Assembly: GCA_963573385.1 (NCBI GenBank)
Contig: CAUYLG010039163.1
Span: 1-64,000, forward strand
Source: Cacajao melanocephalus
Lineage: Eukaryota; Chordata; Mammalia; Primates; Pitheciidae
Direction of reading: 5' to 3'
Length of the DNA: 64,000 nucleotides
The position numbers were made by a program, and so were the translations under genes. This document shows, piece after piece, positions 12,485 to 23,821 of the stretch (the first letter of the stretch is position 1; each line of letters begins with the position of its first letter). The notes beneath the pieces are model-generated. The model saw only the letters and a program-made list of their open reading frames with translations. It was not told the DNA's origin and did not search any database.

Positions 12485-13534
12485 ATATTATACATATTTT
12501 TTTACAAATTTGTGAAAACTATTACTTGTTTTCTTCCAATTTCATATTTTTCTTTGACTTATTTGAACCATGTTAATTTACCAATTGTCATGATTTATCA
12601 TGGTCTATCCAAAATAGATTGATCTTTCCCCTCAAAATAAATTTTACCACAAGAGGGAATATTCTTTACTTTAAAATTTTTGATTTTTTTCTCTCATGAA
12701 CATTTTCTGTCATGAAAACCAAACTGAATTTTTGATGTTTGCAGTTCTCAGAAAGTAAGAAGTTTCTGCTACCACTAGCAATCTTCTAACAAGTCCAATA
12801 TTCAGAATGAGTGCCCACATTATGCATTCAAATCACTTATTTGCATACTCAAAGAGATACTTTTATATGAAAATGGATAATTGCACATCTAAATATCCAT
12901 TAGCATGTGAAAATATGCCATTTGCATATGCAGCTTAAATGTCTGTTTCTGTACATGATGTTAATGTGCAGTTATCTGCTACTTTTTTGATGTGTTGCTC
13001 TTCACTCTGAATTTTCCTTTGTTCTTTGTTCTAACAGAAGTTTTTATTTTAGAATATAGTATGTGCTCTAGCATTTTTGTTAACTGTATTATTTTTCTAT
13101 TATATGGACAAGGCTTTTTAATCCCAACAATGTATTTTGTGCTACTGCAGAATCAATGACTCTATGGGAATCACTGCCCAAATCTTGTTAATTAATCTTT
13201 ACCTTATCTTCCTTCTTAAAATTCATTGTTTTGTTTTGTTTTGTTTTTGCCTATTCATTTCCCCTTGAAGTAAATTTTGCCTATTAACTGAAAAATATAT
13301 TCCAAATAGAAAAACATTTAATGAATTGAACCTCTCACCTCGGCATTACTCTTTTGGAATATCCTTCCTTCTTCAAATCTTCAAAAGAGAAATGATAACA
13401 TAGCCTCCCCACCAATCCACCTATCCACTCTTCTATGAACCCCCCAAACAAATAACATTTTTTTATCATTCTCTAATTAAATACTATATTTTATTCATCT
13501 GTTCAAAACCATTATTTTCCACCTTGATTCCTTT
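12485..13534. other. Unassigned sequence with two octamer motifs
   Basis: AT-rich, non-coding. Two exact ATTTGCAT octamers occur at 12839-12846 and 12920-12927. A short (TTTTG)n run lies near 13226-13249. Confidence 0.4.
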
Positions 13535-13637
13535 TATTCATTCAGAAAATGTATTTTGAGTACCTCCTGTGTCAGATGCTCTTCTGGATGCTTGTAGTAC
13601 ATCAGTGAACAAAACCAAGATTGCTGCTACCTTCTAG
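13535..13637 (+). repeat. Ancient interspersed repeat, left part
   Basis: The line 'ttcattcagaaaatgtattttgagtacctcc...agtgaacaaaacc' matches a common old mammalian repeat start (Leu-rich-looking 'tattgagcacctactatgtgcc' type). It ends exactly at an ERV1-type LTR and resumes at 14240. Subfamily not assigned. Confidence 0.6.
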
Positions 13638-14239
13638 TGTGTTGGGAAAAGCAGAAAAGGAGAAAGGACTTACAGAGTGCCTATGTAAATTGGTTATGAG
13701 TCACATATAAGCAAGGAAAAATAAACTGCAAAGGCTGCAGGAGGCCTCTGGGGATGAAGGCCTCTCCATGCCTCATGTTCCGGTGCAGGGTGATCTCGGC
13801 TCTGTTACCATATACATGGTGCTCAAGGATATAAAACCCCTTTGTAGCACTATGACACAGCCAGACTTATAGGTTCCTTGTAAGGCCTGCCTTCCATCAG
13901 CTGCACATAGATAATAAGCTAAAGATAACCACATGTTCTTGTTTTGTGAAGCTCCCAAACTGCCACTGTTATCAATCCTTAGGATGACACACCAGTTCCA
14001 GCTCACTGATTCACTTCCAGCTCACTGATTCTCTCCACCATCACTCTACCACTACCCTATAGATCAAAGTAATTGTAACCAATAAATAGTGTGGATGATC
14101 AGAGCTTGGGGCCTTCACCGTCTCCTCCAAAGTAATGAGTGATGGCCCCCTGGTCCCACTATCTCTCAATCTTTTTCTCATTCCTTTCTTGCCACCAAAC
14201 ACAGGGTACCCATGGGTGATGTAGGCCTGGGTCCCTACA
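13638..14239 (+). mobile_element. Solo LTR, ERV1-type, with 4-bp target duplication
   Basis: A 602-bp insert begins TGTGTTGGG and ends CCCTACA, with 5'-TG...CA-3' termini. It is flanked by direct repeats CTAG at 13634-13637 and 14240-14243, the 4-bp duplication size usual for ERV1. The interrupted older repeat reads through when the insert is removed. It has a short direct repeat of 'ccagctcactgattc' (about 13996 and 14018) and an 'aataaa' at about 14080. No internal retroviral genes are present. Family not identified with certainty. Confidence 0.7.
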
Positions 14240-14590
14240 CTAGTGGAGAAAGCAGACAATAAAGAATAAACTTCATACATGAATTAATTTTGTATTATGT
14301 TAGAAAAGAATAAATGCTCAGGAAATTAAAAAAATTGGAGCAGATGGAGTCGTATTAGAATTAGTGTTGAGGGGGAGAGAAATAGATGAAATTTTAAAAC
14401 AATGGACAGACAAAGCCAAATTAAGATAAGCAAAGTTGAAGCAAGTTAGGAAAAAGGAGATATAGGAGAAATCATTCCAAGCACAGAGAAGAGACATGCA
14501 AAAACCAATACTGGAGAGAATGACTGGCTTGACTGAGAAACAGCAGGCCAGTGTGTTGGTAAAATGTGAGAAGAGGAGTAGGATATGAAT
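14240..14590 (+). repeat. Ancient interspersed repeat, right part
   Basis: Continues the repeat of 13535-13637: 'gcagacaataaagaataaac', then a purine-rich run including 'atcattccaagcacagagaa' and 'caggccagtgtg'. The same type of sequence recurs near 31.1, 46.9, 48.8 and 53.6 kb. The 101-codon minus-strand frame here reflects the lack of stops opposite purine-rich sequence. Confidence 0.6.
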
Positions 14591-14955
14591 TCTGGTATAA
14601 GTTGTTACTTCCTTTTTATTCATTTATTTTTGGCTTCCCTCTGTCAAACTATCCTACAAAGAGTTACATCATTATACTCACTACGCCTCATTCTTCTTCC
14701 TCTCATTTTCATTTAAAATTATTTCACTCAGGCCTTCTCTGTGACTATGCCAAAGAAACTGCTCATCAAATTAAGCAATGAGTTCCACATTAATATAGCG
14801 AAAGGTCAGTTCTGACCCAGTTCTCATCTAAGATAAATTCTCAGCCCTCTTCCTTCTTGAATCTCTTGTGTCATTTAGCTGGCTTTCTTCTCACTTTACT
14901 GGTCTCTCCTTCACAGTACATTTACTGTGGTATTGCTTTAAAATGGAATTTTGAT
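14591..14955. other. Unassigned sequence
   Basis: Pyrimidine-rich patches (about 14680-14720 and 14840-14920), no coding region or repeat family recognised. Confidence 0.35.
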
Positions 14956-15165
14956 TGAAAGCATATTAGTGGGTTCAGGGAAAGAGATTGGGAAGAACCT
15001 TTCAAGAAACTTTCCAATGGAAAGGTGGAAAAGAAGCTTTCAGGGATGATAGAAAAATTTTATATCTTGGTTGTGGTGGTGGTAACATGTCATGTATTTG
15101 TGAAAAGTCAGCAAAACGCCGACATGAAGTGGAAGCATTTTACTGCATTAAAATACTCCCTTCAT
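14956..15165 (+). mobile_element. L1M 3' UTR fragment
   Basis: Resembles the end of old L1ME-type elements in sense: 'ttcagggaaagagattggga', then 'ttggttgtggtggtggtaac', 'catgtatttgtgaaaa' and 'ttttactgcattaaaat'. Diverged and short. Confidence 0.5.
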
Positions 15166-15430
15166 AAAGGAAATCATTAAAAAATACTAAAGAATCATAA
15201 TAATCCATAGAAAGAGATCTATATTTGTATAGTGCAACTGATTATAAAAAATGTATCACGGAAAGCAGCAAAGAAACTTTTAAAATTATAATATAGTTAT
15301 TGATTTTATAGAATTAAAACTATATAAATAATATAATTTTAATAATTTTCTATAATTTTAGATGATACATTTATTGAATGAATTTATAAATTTGGTTATA
15401 TATGTAATTTATCTCTCTAGACTGTATGAA

Positions 15431-15660
15431 AACTCATAATAATTGAAAAATACACGAATAGATGTTCAGCTTATTAGTTCTCAATTAAATAGTGCAAATT
15501 AAAATTCCAATTAGATACAACTAACAGCCAAATTTTCAAGAAAGAAAACCTGATAATACATGTTGGCAAGGATATGGATGGGAGGACTGATACATTATTG
15601 GTAGGTATATAAATATTGCATCAGCTTTGTAAAATAATTTGGTGGTGTTCATGCTGCCAA
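15431..15660 (+). mobile_element. L1M ORF2 3'-region fragment
   Basis: Sense L1 sequence: 'agtgcaaattaaaattccaa' near 15491 and 'catgttggcaaggatatgga' near 15559, followed by 'cattattggtaggtatataa'. These match the conserved end of ORF2. It lies after, not before, a 3' UTR fragment at 14956, so the two are separate insertions or rearranged. Non-coding. Confidence 0.65.
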
Positions 15661-17020
15661 AAGCAGTAAGGGTATCAGTTTCTAAGGGGGGAATAACAAC
15701 TGGGCAGTCTTATTTATTTATTTATCTTTGATTATTCAGTGATGGTTACATACGTATTTTTTGTTCGTGAATGTTCATCAAGCTGGAAACTCATAGTTTA
15801 TATAGTTCTTTATACATTCTACTTTAGTAAAAAAAAATGTATGGCAGGTACAATTTTGAGAAATATGCTCCTTATCCACATTGTCAAACTGCGTTAGAAA
15901 AAGGAATAATGACATACTAGATCTAATAACAATATATAATTATATTATGTCACTGCATATATTACCACAGTTTTAACATTTTTAAAAGTTACCGATTAAA
16001 AAATCAAAAAATAACATTTTGGATTGCATTTATGATTATTAAAGGAATTAAAAATTATTATAGATATTGCTTAAATGCAACCTAGTATACTATGTAAACC
16101 TAGATAAAAATGTAAGTGGAAGTTTTATACATAAATTCTTCCCTTTTTTCGTGGCAATGAAATATCATTTATTCCATATGAACTGACCAAATTCTTTATC
16201 TAAGATAGTCACAAGTGTTTGTTTTTGATAGAAATAAATAGTCCTTCAATTGCTGTATTTAAGGGCATGCAGATTGTTTCTTTTGCTCAGACAGATACAA
16301 TTTGTTTTCAATTATTTCCAGCATTTTGCACACCATTGCAAGAAAACGATTAAGAGAATGTTTCAAGAGTTGTTTGCTGATGTTTCTCTGACATCTTAAA
16401 TGTGATTAGATAAGAGAAGCAGTTTTTAAACGTAATGACGTGGGTGTATGAGATATCTTAGCTGCCACAGAAGTCTTTTTTCAACAAATGTTCACAGTCA
16501 CCTCACTTGCCTTGCTTTTTAAAAAAGTATTAGACATGCAAAGCACAGTTTAAGTTGAAGTGAGAAAAAATGAAGGCTATGAATTTTGTTTAAAAACAGA
16601 GAATTTTCCATTTAAAATAGATATTTTTGTTTTCTTAATCTGTACAGAGATTAGAAACAAAAGCAATGATTTTATTACATACATTATTTTATATAGCATG
16701 ATCTAAAGCCCATAGATCACAAAAATAAAAAAATGCTTAACTTTGACATGAACATCTTAATTTTCATAGCATATAGTGTTTAATAGAAAAAATAGTTTAA
16801 AACTTTCTTTGTGGTTTTTGATTCAAAACGAAAAAAAAAGACATATTCTTATAACTATACACACAACTAAACACAAAATTTATCAAGCAATATTCATGTG
16901 GACTAAGTTTAGATGACTTTGTAAACAATTAGAATGGTTTCTTTTTATACCTCATAATTTGTCAAAGCAAAATCAAAGAATGGATGTACTCATCTAAAAA
17001 GTAAAAGTTCATATATGTGC
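15661..17020. other. Unassigned AT-rich sequence
   Basis: No gene, RNA or repeat that I can support. Confidence 0.4.
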
Positions 17021-17150
17021 CTTTTTCTTCCCTCCTCTCCTATCCTTCTTCCTCTCTCCCTCCCTACCTTCTTCCCTTGCTTCCTTCCTTTCTCTTTCTC
17101 CCTCCCTCCCTTTCTTCCTTCCTTCTTTCCTTAGTCCTTCCTTTCCTCCC
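17021..17150. repeat. Pyrimidine-rich simple repeat (CCTT/CTTT)n
   Basis: About 130 bp almost entirely C and T on the plus strand, with irregular CCTT, CCCT and CTTT units and few purines. A polypurine-polypyrimidine tract of this length can form triplex DNA and is often length-variable. Confidence 0.9.
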
Positions 17151-17364
17151 TGACACATATTTTTTCTTCTGAAAGAATTTAAGAATTTGCTAATACTACA
17201 AGATGTTTTTCATATTAAGCATATAGAGAGGCTATATTAATACATACAAATAATATTAATACATATGAATAATATGTTATATATAATATTATGTATTTTA
17301 TATATTTAGAGAGAGAATATTTCTGCCTAAAGAGATTCATAGTAAGAAAGAGACTAGTAAATGA

Positions 17365-17659
17365 GGCCGGTTGCGGTGGCTCATGCCTGTAATCTCAGCA
17401 CTTTGGAAGGCTGAGGCGGGTGGATCACTAGGTCAAAAGATCAAGACCATCCTAGCCAACATGGTGAAACCCCATCTCTACTAAAAATACAAAAAATTAG
17501 CCGGGCATGGTGGTGCACGCCTGTAGTCTCAGCTACTCGGGAGGCTGAGGGAGGAGAAATGCTTGAAACCAGAAAACGGAAGTTGCAGTGATCCAGGTTT
17601 GCGCCACTGCACTCCAGCCTGGAGATAAAGTGAGACTCCATCTCAAAAAAAAAAAAAAA
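17365..17659 (+). mobile_element. Alu, sense, with 18-bp target duplication
   Basis: Full-length Alu: starts 'ggccggttgcggtggctcat', has the internal RNA polymerase III promoter region, a middle A-rich linker and an A18-type tail. It is flanked by AAAGAGACTAGTAAATGA at 17347-17364 and the same with one change at 17660-17677. This fixes its boundaries. Confidence 0.97.
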
Positions 17660-17677
17660 AAAGAGACTACTAAATGA

Positions 17678-18217
17678 TGTTATCATATAGATCACATAAT
17701 AATTAACGTATTCTGGGTTACTGAAAGGGTAGAAAATTAGGGAAAACTGGAGAGAAGTTACAAATTATGAGTTGAAAATAATTAGGCAAGTAAAAAGCAT
17801 AGGTGAAGGAATAGCTATGAACAGAAGGTGAGAGATAATACATGCATAATTTTGTAGTTTTGAAACAGAGAAGGGAAGTACCAAGCAATTAAAGATAAGA
17901 GATACAAAGAGATCAATAAAAAGAATAAAATACCCCATATGAGGACCATATTTAAGACTTCTGACTTCTTACTTTGTAGGTATAGAACATCATGAAAAGT
18001 TTTTTTTTTAATTATTATATTATCAAATAAATTCAGATTAACAACCGAAATTAACAAAAATGTATTAGGGAAGGTTGTTTTATAATTCCACAATATCGAA
18101 AGAACATTTTAATATTTTAGAGTGTTCATAATTAGTGTTTTTCAATATAGATTGATATACAAAATAGGTAAGATGAATAAATGGACACATTTAGAAATAT
18201 GCTTTCAAAATTAAGAG

Positions 18218-18220
<3 letters not shown>
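17678..18220. other. Unassigned AT-rich sequence
   Basis: No supported feature. The 92-codon minus-strand frame at 17815-18093 is Phe/Leu/Ile/Ser-rich and has no family resemblance that I recognise. Confidence 0.35.

Positions 18221-18266
<46 letters not shown>
18221..18266. repeat. (CA)20 microsatellite
   Basis: Twenty uninterrupted AC units at 18221-18260, followed by three AT units. Uninterrupted tracts of this length are usually polymorphic. Confidence 0.98.
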
Positions 18267-18869
18267 CTTTGTAAACCTATTTTGAAAGAGTAATATACTG
18301 GTTGCTAAAAATAATTTTTTGTTAGATATATGGCCTACCTGCAGGAAAGTGCACAGATTATTAGTGTGTAGATTAATGAATGTCCCAAGGAAATGCACAC
18401 TCAAATATCGATCACAGGTAAAACTTATGAGATACTGCTAATACCCCAGAAACCCCCCTCAACTCATTTATATTCGTTACCTGCTGCAATCCCACTGAAC
18501 ACAGTCACTTGAACATGAGCAAGACTGTACTCCACTGCTCTGCCCACCACCTCCCGCCTCCACTGCTACTTTCTTGACAATATTGGGGATGTCAGAAGAC
18601 AATCGCTTGATCTGGTGATCTTTGGTTTCTAGTTCTCCCAGATTAGAATATGCCTAGACACCTCACAGTGTTATTCAAGACCTGGCCGATTTCTTCTCAT
18701 TTTCACAGTCTCTCTGTCTATGTCACACTTACTTATACACAGACCAGGCATCCGTCCTCAGCTTTGGAAGGTGCAACAGCTCCCGCCACACCTATTCACC
18801 TATGAATGGCTCAGTTCTCTGTGGAATTCAGTTCTTCTAAATCTTTCTTCTGGTGATGCTCTAGGTTAC
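18267..18869. other. Unassigned sequence
   Basis: Less AT-rich than its surroundings from about 18420 (many C-rich patches), but no coding region or repeat family recognised. Confidence 0.35.
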
Positions 18870-19269
18870 TGTATTACTTTGCTAGGGCTGCCGTAACAAA
18901 GTAACACAGACTGTGTGACTTTAAGAATAAAAATTTATTTTGTCACAATTCTGGAGACTCGATGTCCATGATAAAGGTGTTGGATGTTGGTGGCGGTATT
19001 TTTTGTTCTTTTAGGTCTCTCTCCTTGGCTTGTAGATGACCATCTTCTCCTTGTGTCTTCACATGGTCTTTCTCTGTGTGTATTTGTGTCCTAATTGCCT
19101 CTTTCTGTAAGCACACCAGTAATATTGAATTAGGACCAACTCCAGTGATCTCATTTCAACTTGATTACCTTTTTAAAGACCCTGTCTCCACTTAGAGACA
19201 CATTTTGAGGTACCAGGGGTTAGGACTTCAGCATATGAATTTCAGGGGGACTCAATTCGTCTCATAACA
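18870..19269 (-). mobile_element. MLT1 LTR (MaLR), near complete
   Basis: Reversed MLT1 LTR. The plus strand starts TGTATTACTTTGCTAGGGC at 18870, has 'ccttggcttgtagatgacca' and 'ccttgtgtcttcacatggtc' in the middle, and ends 'cgtctcataaca' at 19269. About 400 bp with both ends present, so a solo LTR. No convincing target duplication remains (GTTAC versus GTAAT). Confidence 0.9.
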
Positions 19270-19534
19270 GTAATATATTTTTAAAACATTATTTTTCCTG
19301 GTTTTTTTTTTAATGTGTGTGTGTTTTGTTTGTGTTGTTGTTATTACTGTGAGAACGAAGAACTTTCGCTTCCCCTTGACTGGAAGTGGAAGTGAGAATC
19401 AAAAACCTAGTTTTTTAAATGAAATCCGGTTGTCTGTTGCAATTTTCTCTTTTGTTCTCCATTTTCTTCATCATGTTAATCATATATGGATTGTTTTGGG
19501 GATTTTCTACTGTGTATTATTTGGAGTTATTTCT

Positions 19535-20127
19535 TTTCCTTTTTTGGTTTATATTGAATCTACAGCATTTTCAAAATCAAAATCTGGCATTTCTCCCCAT
19601 GTTATCCCTCCCCAACCTCCCCACCCACAGCTGTCCCTCCCCTAGCCCCATCCCAGGGGACCCCAGTGTGTGATGCTCCCCTCCCTGTGTCCATGTGTTC
19701 TCATTGTTCAACACCCACCTATGAGTGACAACGTGCAGTGTTTGATTTTCTGTTCTTGTGTCAGTTTGCTGAGAATGGTTTCCGGATTCATCCATGTCCT
19801 TACAAAGGGCACAAACTGATCATTTTTTATGGCTGCATGGTATTCAATGGTATGTATGTGCCACATTTTCCTTGTCCAGTCTATCATTGATGGATGTTTG
19901 GGTTGCTTTTAGGTCTTTGCTATTGTAAACAGTGCCACAGTGAACATACGTGTGCATGTGTCTTTATAATAGAACAATTTATAATCCTTTTGGTATATGA
20001 CCAGTAATGGGATTGCTGGGTCAAATAGAATTTCTATTTCTAGGTCCTTGAGGAATTATCACACTGTCTTCCACGATGGTTGAACTAATTTACACTCCCA
20101 CCAACAGTGTAAAAGTGTTCCTATTTC
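19535..20127 (-). mobile_element. L1P 3' fragment with 16-bp target duplication
   Basis: Antisense L1P from about 19585 to 20127: 'gtccatgtgttctcattgtt' near 19690, 'tttatggctgcatggtattc' near 19828, ending 'gtgtaaaagtgttcctattt'. The 16-bp direct repeat ATTTGGAGTTATTTCT lies at 19519-19534 and 20128-20143, so the insertion spans 19535-20127. The first 50 bp or so after a T-rich run (the expected poly-A end) are not the L1 3' UTR, and most of the 3' UTR is missing. Confidence 0.85.
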
Positions 20128-20143
20128 ATTTGGAGTTATTTCT

Positions 20144-20811
20144 ACTCATTCATTGGTGTTTGGTTTTATCTCCTGACATGTAAGGTTTACATTAAATCTG
20201 GATGCTCTATACAGAAAATTAGAGTTAATTCAAGGTTCTGGATGTTTAGCTCCTGGTCTCAGTAAAAGAGGTAAACTGCTTCAATTGAATCATCACTTGA
20301 GCTATATTAAGACTCAGTTTTAATCTCCCTAAGGGTTTGTTTGTTGATAGTTTTCCTTCATCGTAGAATTAGGTATTTAATGTTATCAGCGAAATGACCA
20401 GGCTTTCCTCTTAGGAATTTCTGACTTTCAAATATCTTTGTTGCTAGCCGACCTCAAATAGATTTTTATATTTTCTCAGCTTTTTTTAAGTTGTTCTCAG
20501 GGGTGTGATAAAAACCATTACTCCATACCCTTGGCTAGAAGTAAAGGTCTCCTAAAATTTTAATTTTACAAATAAACCTTCTACAGATAAATGCTAATTC
20601 CTGTTTTTTGTTTAAAAATGAATGATAATAACTTGAATATCTTAAACAGAGCTAGGGTTAAATATATTTTTATAACACAAACCAATGATTACTAGACAGA
20701 CACGTAAGTATTAAGTGTACAAAATGTGGAAAAATGTAATAATGTTTATTCAGTAGGAACCATCACATCATTTGTGTACATAGTATGCTTGCTATTGAAA
20801 AAAATAGTTTT
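20144..20811. other. Unassigned sequence
   Basis: Pre-insertion genomic DNA between two L1 insertions. No coding region or repeat recognised. Confidence 0.35.
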
Positions 20812-20825
20812 AAAACTGTCTTGAC

Positions 20826-21072
20826 AACAGAAAATCAAATACCACATATTCTCGCTTGTAAGTGGGAGTTCAATAATGAGAACACAGACACATAAAGAGG
20901 AACGACACACACTAGTGCTCACTGGAAGATCAGGAAAAGTAATTAATGGGAATTAGGCTCGATACCTGGGTGCTAAAATTATCTGTCCTACAAATCCCCA
21001 TGACCAAAGTTTACCTGTGTAACAAACATGCACATGTACCTCTGACCTTAAAAATGATTTAAAAAAAAAAAA
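20826..21072 (+). mobile_element. L1P 3' end, sense, with 14-bp target duplication
   Basis: A 5'-truncated L1 of about 247 bp. It has 'cttgtaagtgggagttcaat', 'aacaaacatgcacatgtacc' and an A-rich tail. AAAACTGTCTTGAC occurs at 20812-20825 and again at 21073-21086, which fixes the insertion. Only the end of ORF2 and the 3' UTR remain. Confidence 0.93.
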
Positions 21073-21086
21073 AAAACTGTCTTGAC

Positions 21087-22780
21087 CGTACTGGTAAGAT
21101 TACAAGTCTACTTTTCACAAGAACAGGTGTATATATTATTGACAACTGAGACTTCCTTTATTTTAAAAGTTTTAGTTTAAAATTAACAGACTTTACATGT
21201 TTTTGGAAAATCTTGTCACACTATTTTCTTAAATTTTTCACAAGTATAATATTAATATAAAGCAGCACAATGCTAGCCTTATTTTATAGCAATGCTTTGT
21301 AATTTTAATAAGCCTGTGATAAACTCCTCAGACTCTTCTCAGTGTGTATGCACAAATACACACACATATACTTCTTAAGGACACTGTCGAAATGTCTTCA
21401 GTCTAGTGAGTGTTTTCATTGAGCCTATAGATAACTGGGAAATGTTTATGCATATTTCTTGTTTTGTCATGTCCATTAGAAGATGACCCATATGTTTTAG
21501 GGTTTTTAGAATTATCGTCCATCCATTAAGTTCTCAGCCATACCTTCACCCAGTTAAGCCCAATTATTTCCAGCTGTATTACCTTCGAAAATGTTTGCTT
21601 AGGCTCAGAACACTTAATTTACATTTTATTCACCATATTTATATTTTAAATATACCACCAGTAAAATGATTTGGCTCTAAGTAGTTTCTATGCCTTATAT
21701 ATCTCTTTATTTCACAATGCTACTAGTCCATTAATTTACATTTTAGAAAACACTAAAAGGTATGCCTTTTTCTCAATTTATTATGCTTTCTACCATTTCT
21801 TGTTTTTACAATTTTGTTATGGTCCCTATTATGGTAATGCAGCATTGCATCTGGACTAACTAATGATGGCAGGAAACTCGCATGCAAAAACGTACGTGCA
21901 CATTGCTGGATCGAGTTTACTATTTAATAAAAATACCTGGTAAGAAATGAAAGCAAAGAAGGAATACCATGCAGCTCGCCTGAGACTTCCTGAGCCTCAC
22001 AAGCGACTCTGTGGGAATACTTTCAGGGATAGATTTTGAACATGGGTCTTGTCAGATACAAGAAACTGTATTTTATACTGAGACAAAATCCCTGAGGCTT
22101 ATACATATTAAGGAGAAAGTTAAACCAACAATTTGCTTTCATCCCTTTCATTAAAACAGTGTTTAATGAAGTATGCTTCCTGTATGTACTGAGCCTAAAT
22201 CAGTAAGACCAAGATATCAGCATTGAGGCGGGTGGGGGCAGAATCAGAGCACAAACATTCCAGAGCAGTGCCTGCCTCCAGCGCTTCAGTGTCCCCAAAA
22301 GCATATTTCTCTATGGGTGGGGGTTATATTGAGGTCTCAGGTAGATACACTTTTTGCTCATAGTTACTTTTTTTTTCATTAAACACATGGGAATAACTGT
22401 ACTTCTACAGAAAAAGATGTCCTCTCAGGCTTAGTGAAAAAATAAAGTCTCTAAATTTTGCATTTCCACTTTGAAAAAGACACAGTATCATATAAGAAAA
22501 TATTTGTCTGATATAAAGGAAACAAGAGCAAGTCCCATGATAAATGGAAAATATGTCTGTCTAAGTCTAATCACTAGAGAGAAATCACATAGTGATTTGA
22601 ACAGGGAAAGTTGAATACAAAGAATTACTAGCTGTGGCATGGGATTGCAGTAACAACAAATTACATTTAGTGTGCTGGACAAAGAAACATATTTGTGACC
22701 CAAATCTTGCTGATTTTGAAACCTCTGCTTAGAATAATGTTATAATATCTCAACAGACTATCTAAGCACAGTTCAAATCC
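21087..22780. other. Unassigned sequence
   Basis: Moderately AT-rich, no open frame above about 70 codons, no repeat that I recognise. Possibly unique sequence. Confidence 0.35.
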
Positions 22781-22870
22781 TTTTTTTTTTTTTTTTTTTT
22801 TTTTTTGCTGGAGTCATGCTGTCACCCAGGCTGGAGTCCAGTGCCACCATCTCGGCTCACTGCAACCTCT
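22781..22870 (-). mobile_element. Alu fragment, only the 3' end
   Basis: A T26 run at 22781-22806, then 'caggctggagtccagtgcca' and 'ctcggctcactgcaacctct', which is the end of the right Alu monomer in reverse. The rest of the Alu is missing. No matching flanking duplication was found. Confidence 0.9.
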
Positions 22871-23449
22871 GCAGTGAGTATACATTTCTTGATTTGTAAG
22901 TTTTGAGTACCTACTAATTTTCTCTGTTGAAATTTGAGAACCTGTCTATCATATCCTGTTCCCTAATACAGCAAGGTAAAAATATATACTAAATAAAATT
23001 AGATTATTGTTACGTTAAAAGGCTGTGTGTCAGTATTTTATCTGAGCTTCATTTTATTCTATAGTTTCTAACCCAAAGTTTTCATACCTGCAGTTTTGAG
23101 GTAGGTGATTCCTGGGATTTGTGTATGGCTCAAGTAGTTCTACCAATTTGCTATTAGAAGTGCTTTTCACCTTTCCTTCTCATTTTTTTTCATCAACCAT
23201 TCAGCTGCTTATTGCTAAATTGTATTTGGGTTATTTTTCTTAATTGTTGGTAACTTCAATCTGCCACAGCAACAGAAATTCCATTTGTTCTTCTTAGACC
23301 ATCATAGCTGGTTATAGAATGCCTTCAGTTTAAATCCACATCAGCTGAAGAAACGTGTCTTATGGCCCTAAGAATTCTGCATTTTCTTTTGCACATGATA
23401 AAAGGAATAAAAATGGAGAAGAATTAAAACCTTTGTTTACAGTTTCTAG
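22871..23449. other. Unassigned sequence
   Basis: No supported feature. Confidence 0.35.
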
Positions 23450-23461
23450 AAAATAAAAGTG

Positions 23462-23545
23462 CAGCAAACCACCATGGCACCTGTATAACTATGTAACAAA
23501 CCTGCACATTCTGCACATATACAGCAGAACTTAAAGTATAATAAA
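23462..23545 (+). mobile_element. Very short L1 3' end (84 bp) with target duplication
   Basis: It begins 'cagcaaaccaccatggcacc', includes 'atgtaacaaacctgcaca' and 'cttaaagtataataaa', and ends in an A-rich tail. This is only the last part of the L1 3' UTR. AAAATAAAAGTG flanks it at 23450-23461 and 23546-23557. Confidence 0.85.
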
Positions 23546-23821
23546 AAAATAAAAGTGAAGTAATATTATAATTTAATTATAAATAAGGCAAATATGTGTA
23601 AAAGATGACACCATCAATTAGTCTATTAACTACATAATTATAAAGGACTTTCAAGTTTTTTTTTAACAATAACTGAAACTCAGCTCTAAATTTAATAAAA
23701 GGTTATTTAAAAAGAGAACTTCAGGAATCATTTTACAAAAAAAAAACTCATCGAGAAAATAATTAAAATAATTTAGGCATATGATATATTTCAAGTAACA
23801 TCCTGGGATATATTTTAGTAT

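Noticed and set aside
14318..14623. 101-codon minus-strand frame
   Set aside because: Opposite a purine-rich ancient repeat, where the complement lacks stops; Phe/Ser/Leu-rich without a domain.
18132..18404. 90-codon minus-strand frame with a Cys-Val repeat
   Set aside because: The (CA)20 microsatellite translated as Val-Cys; an artefact.
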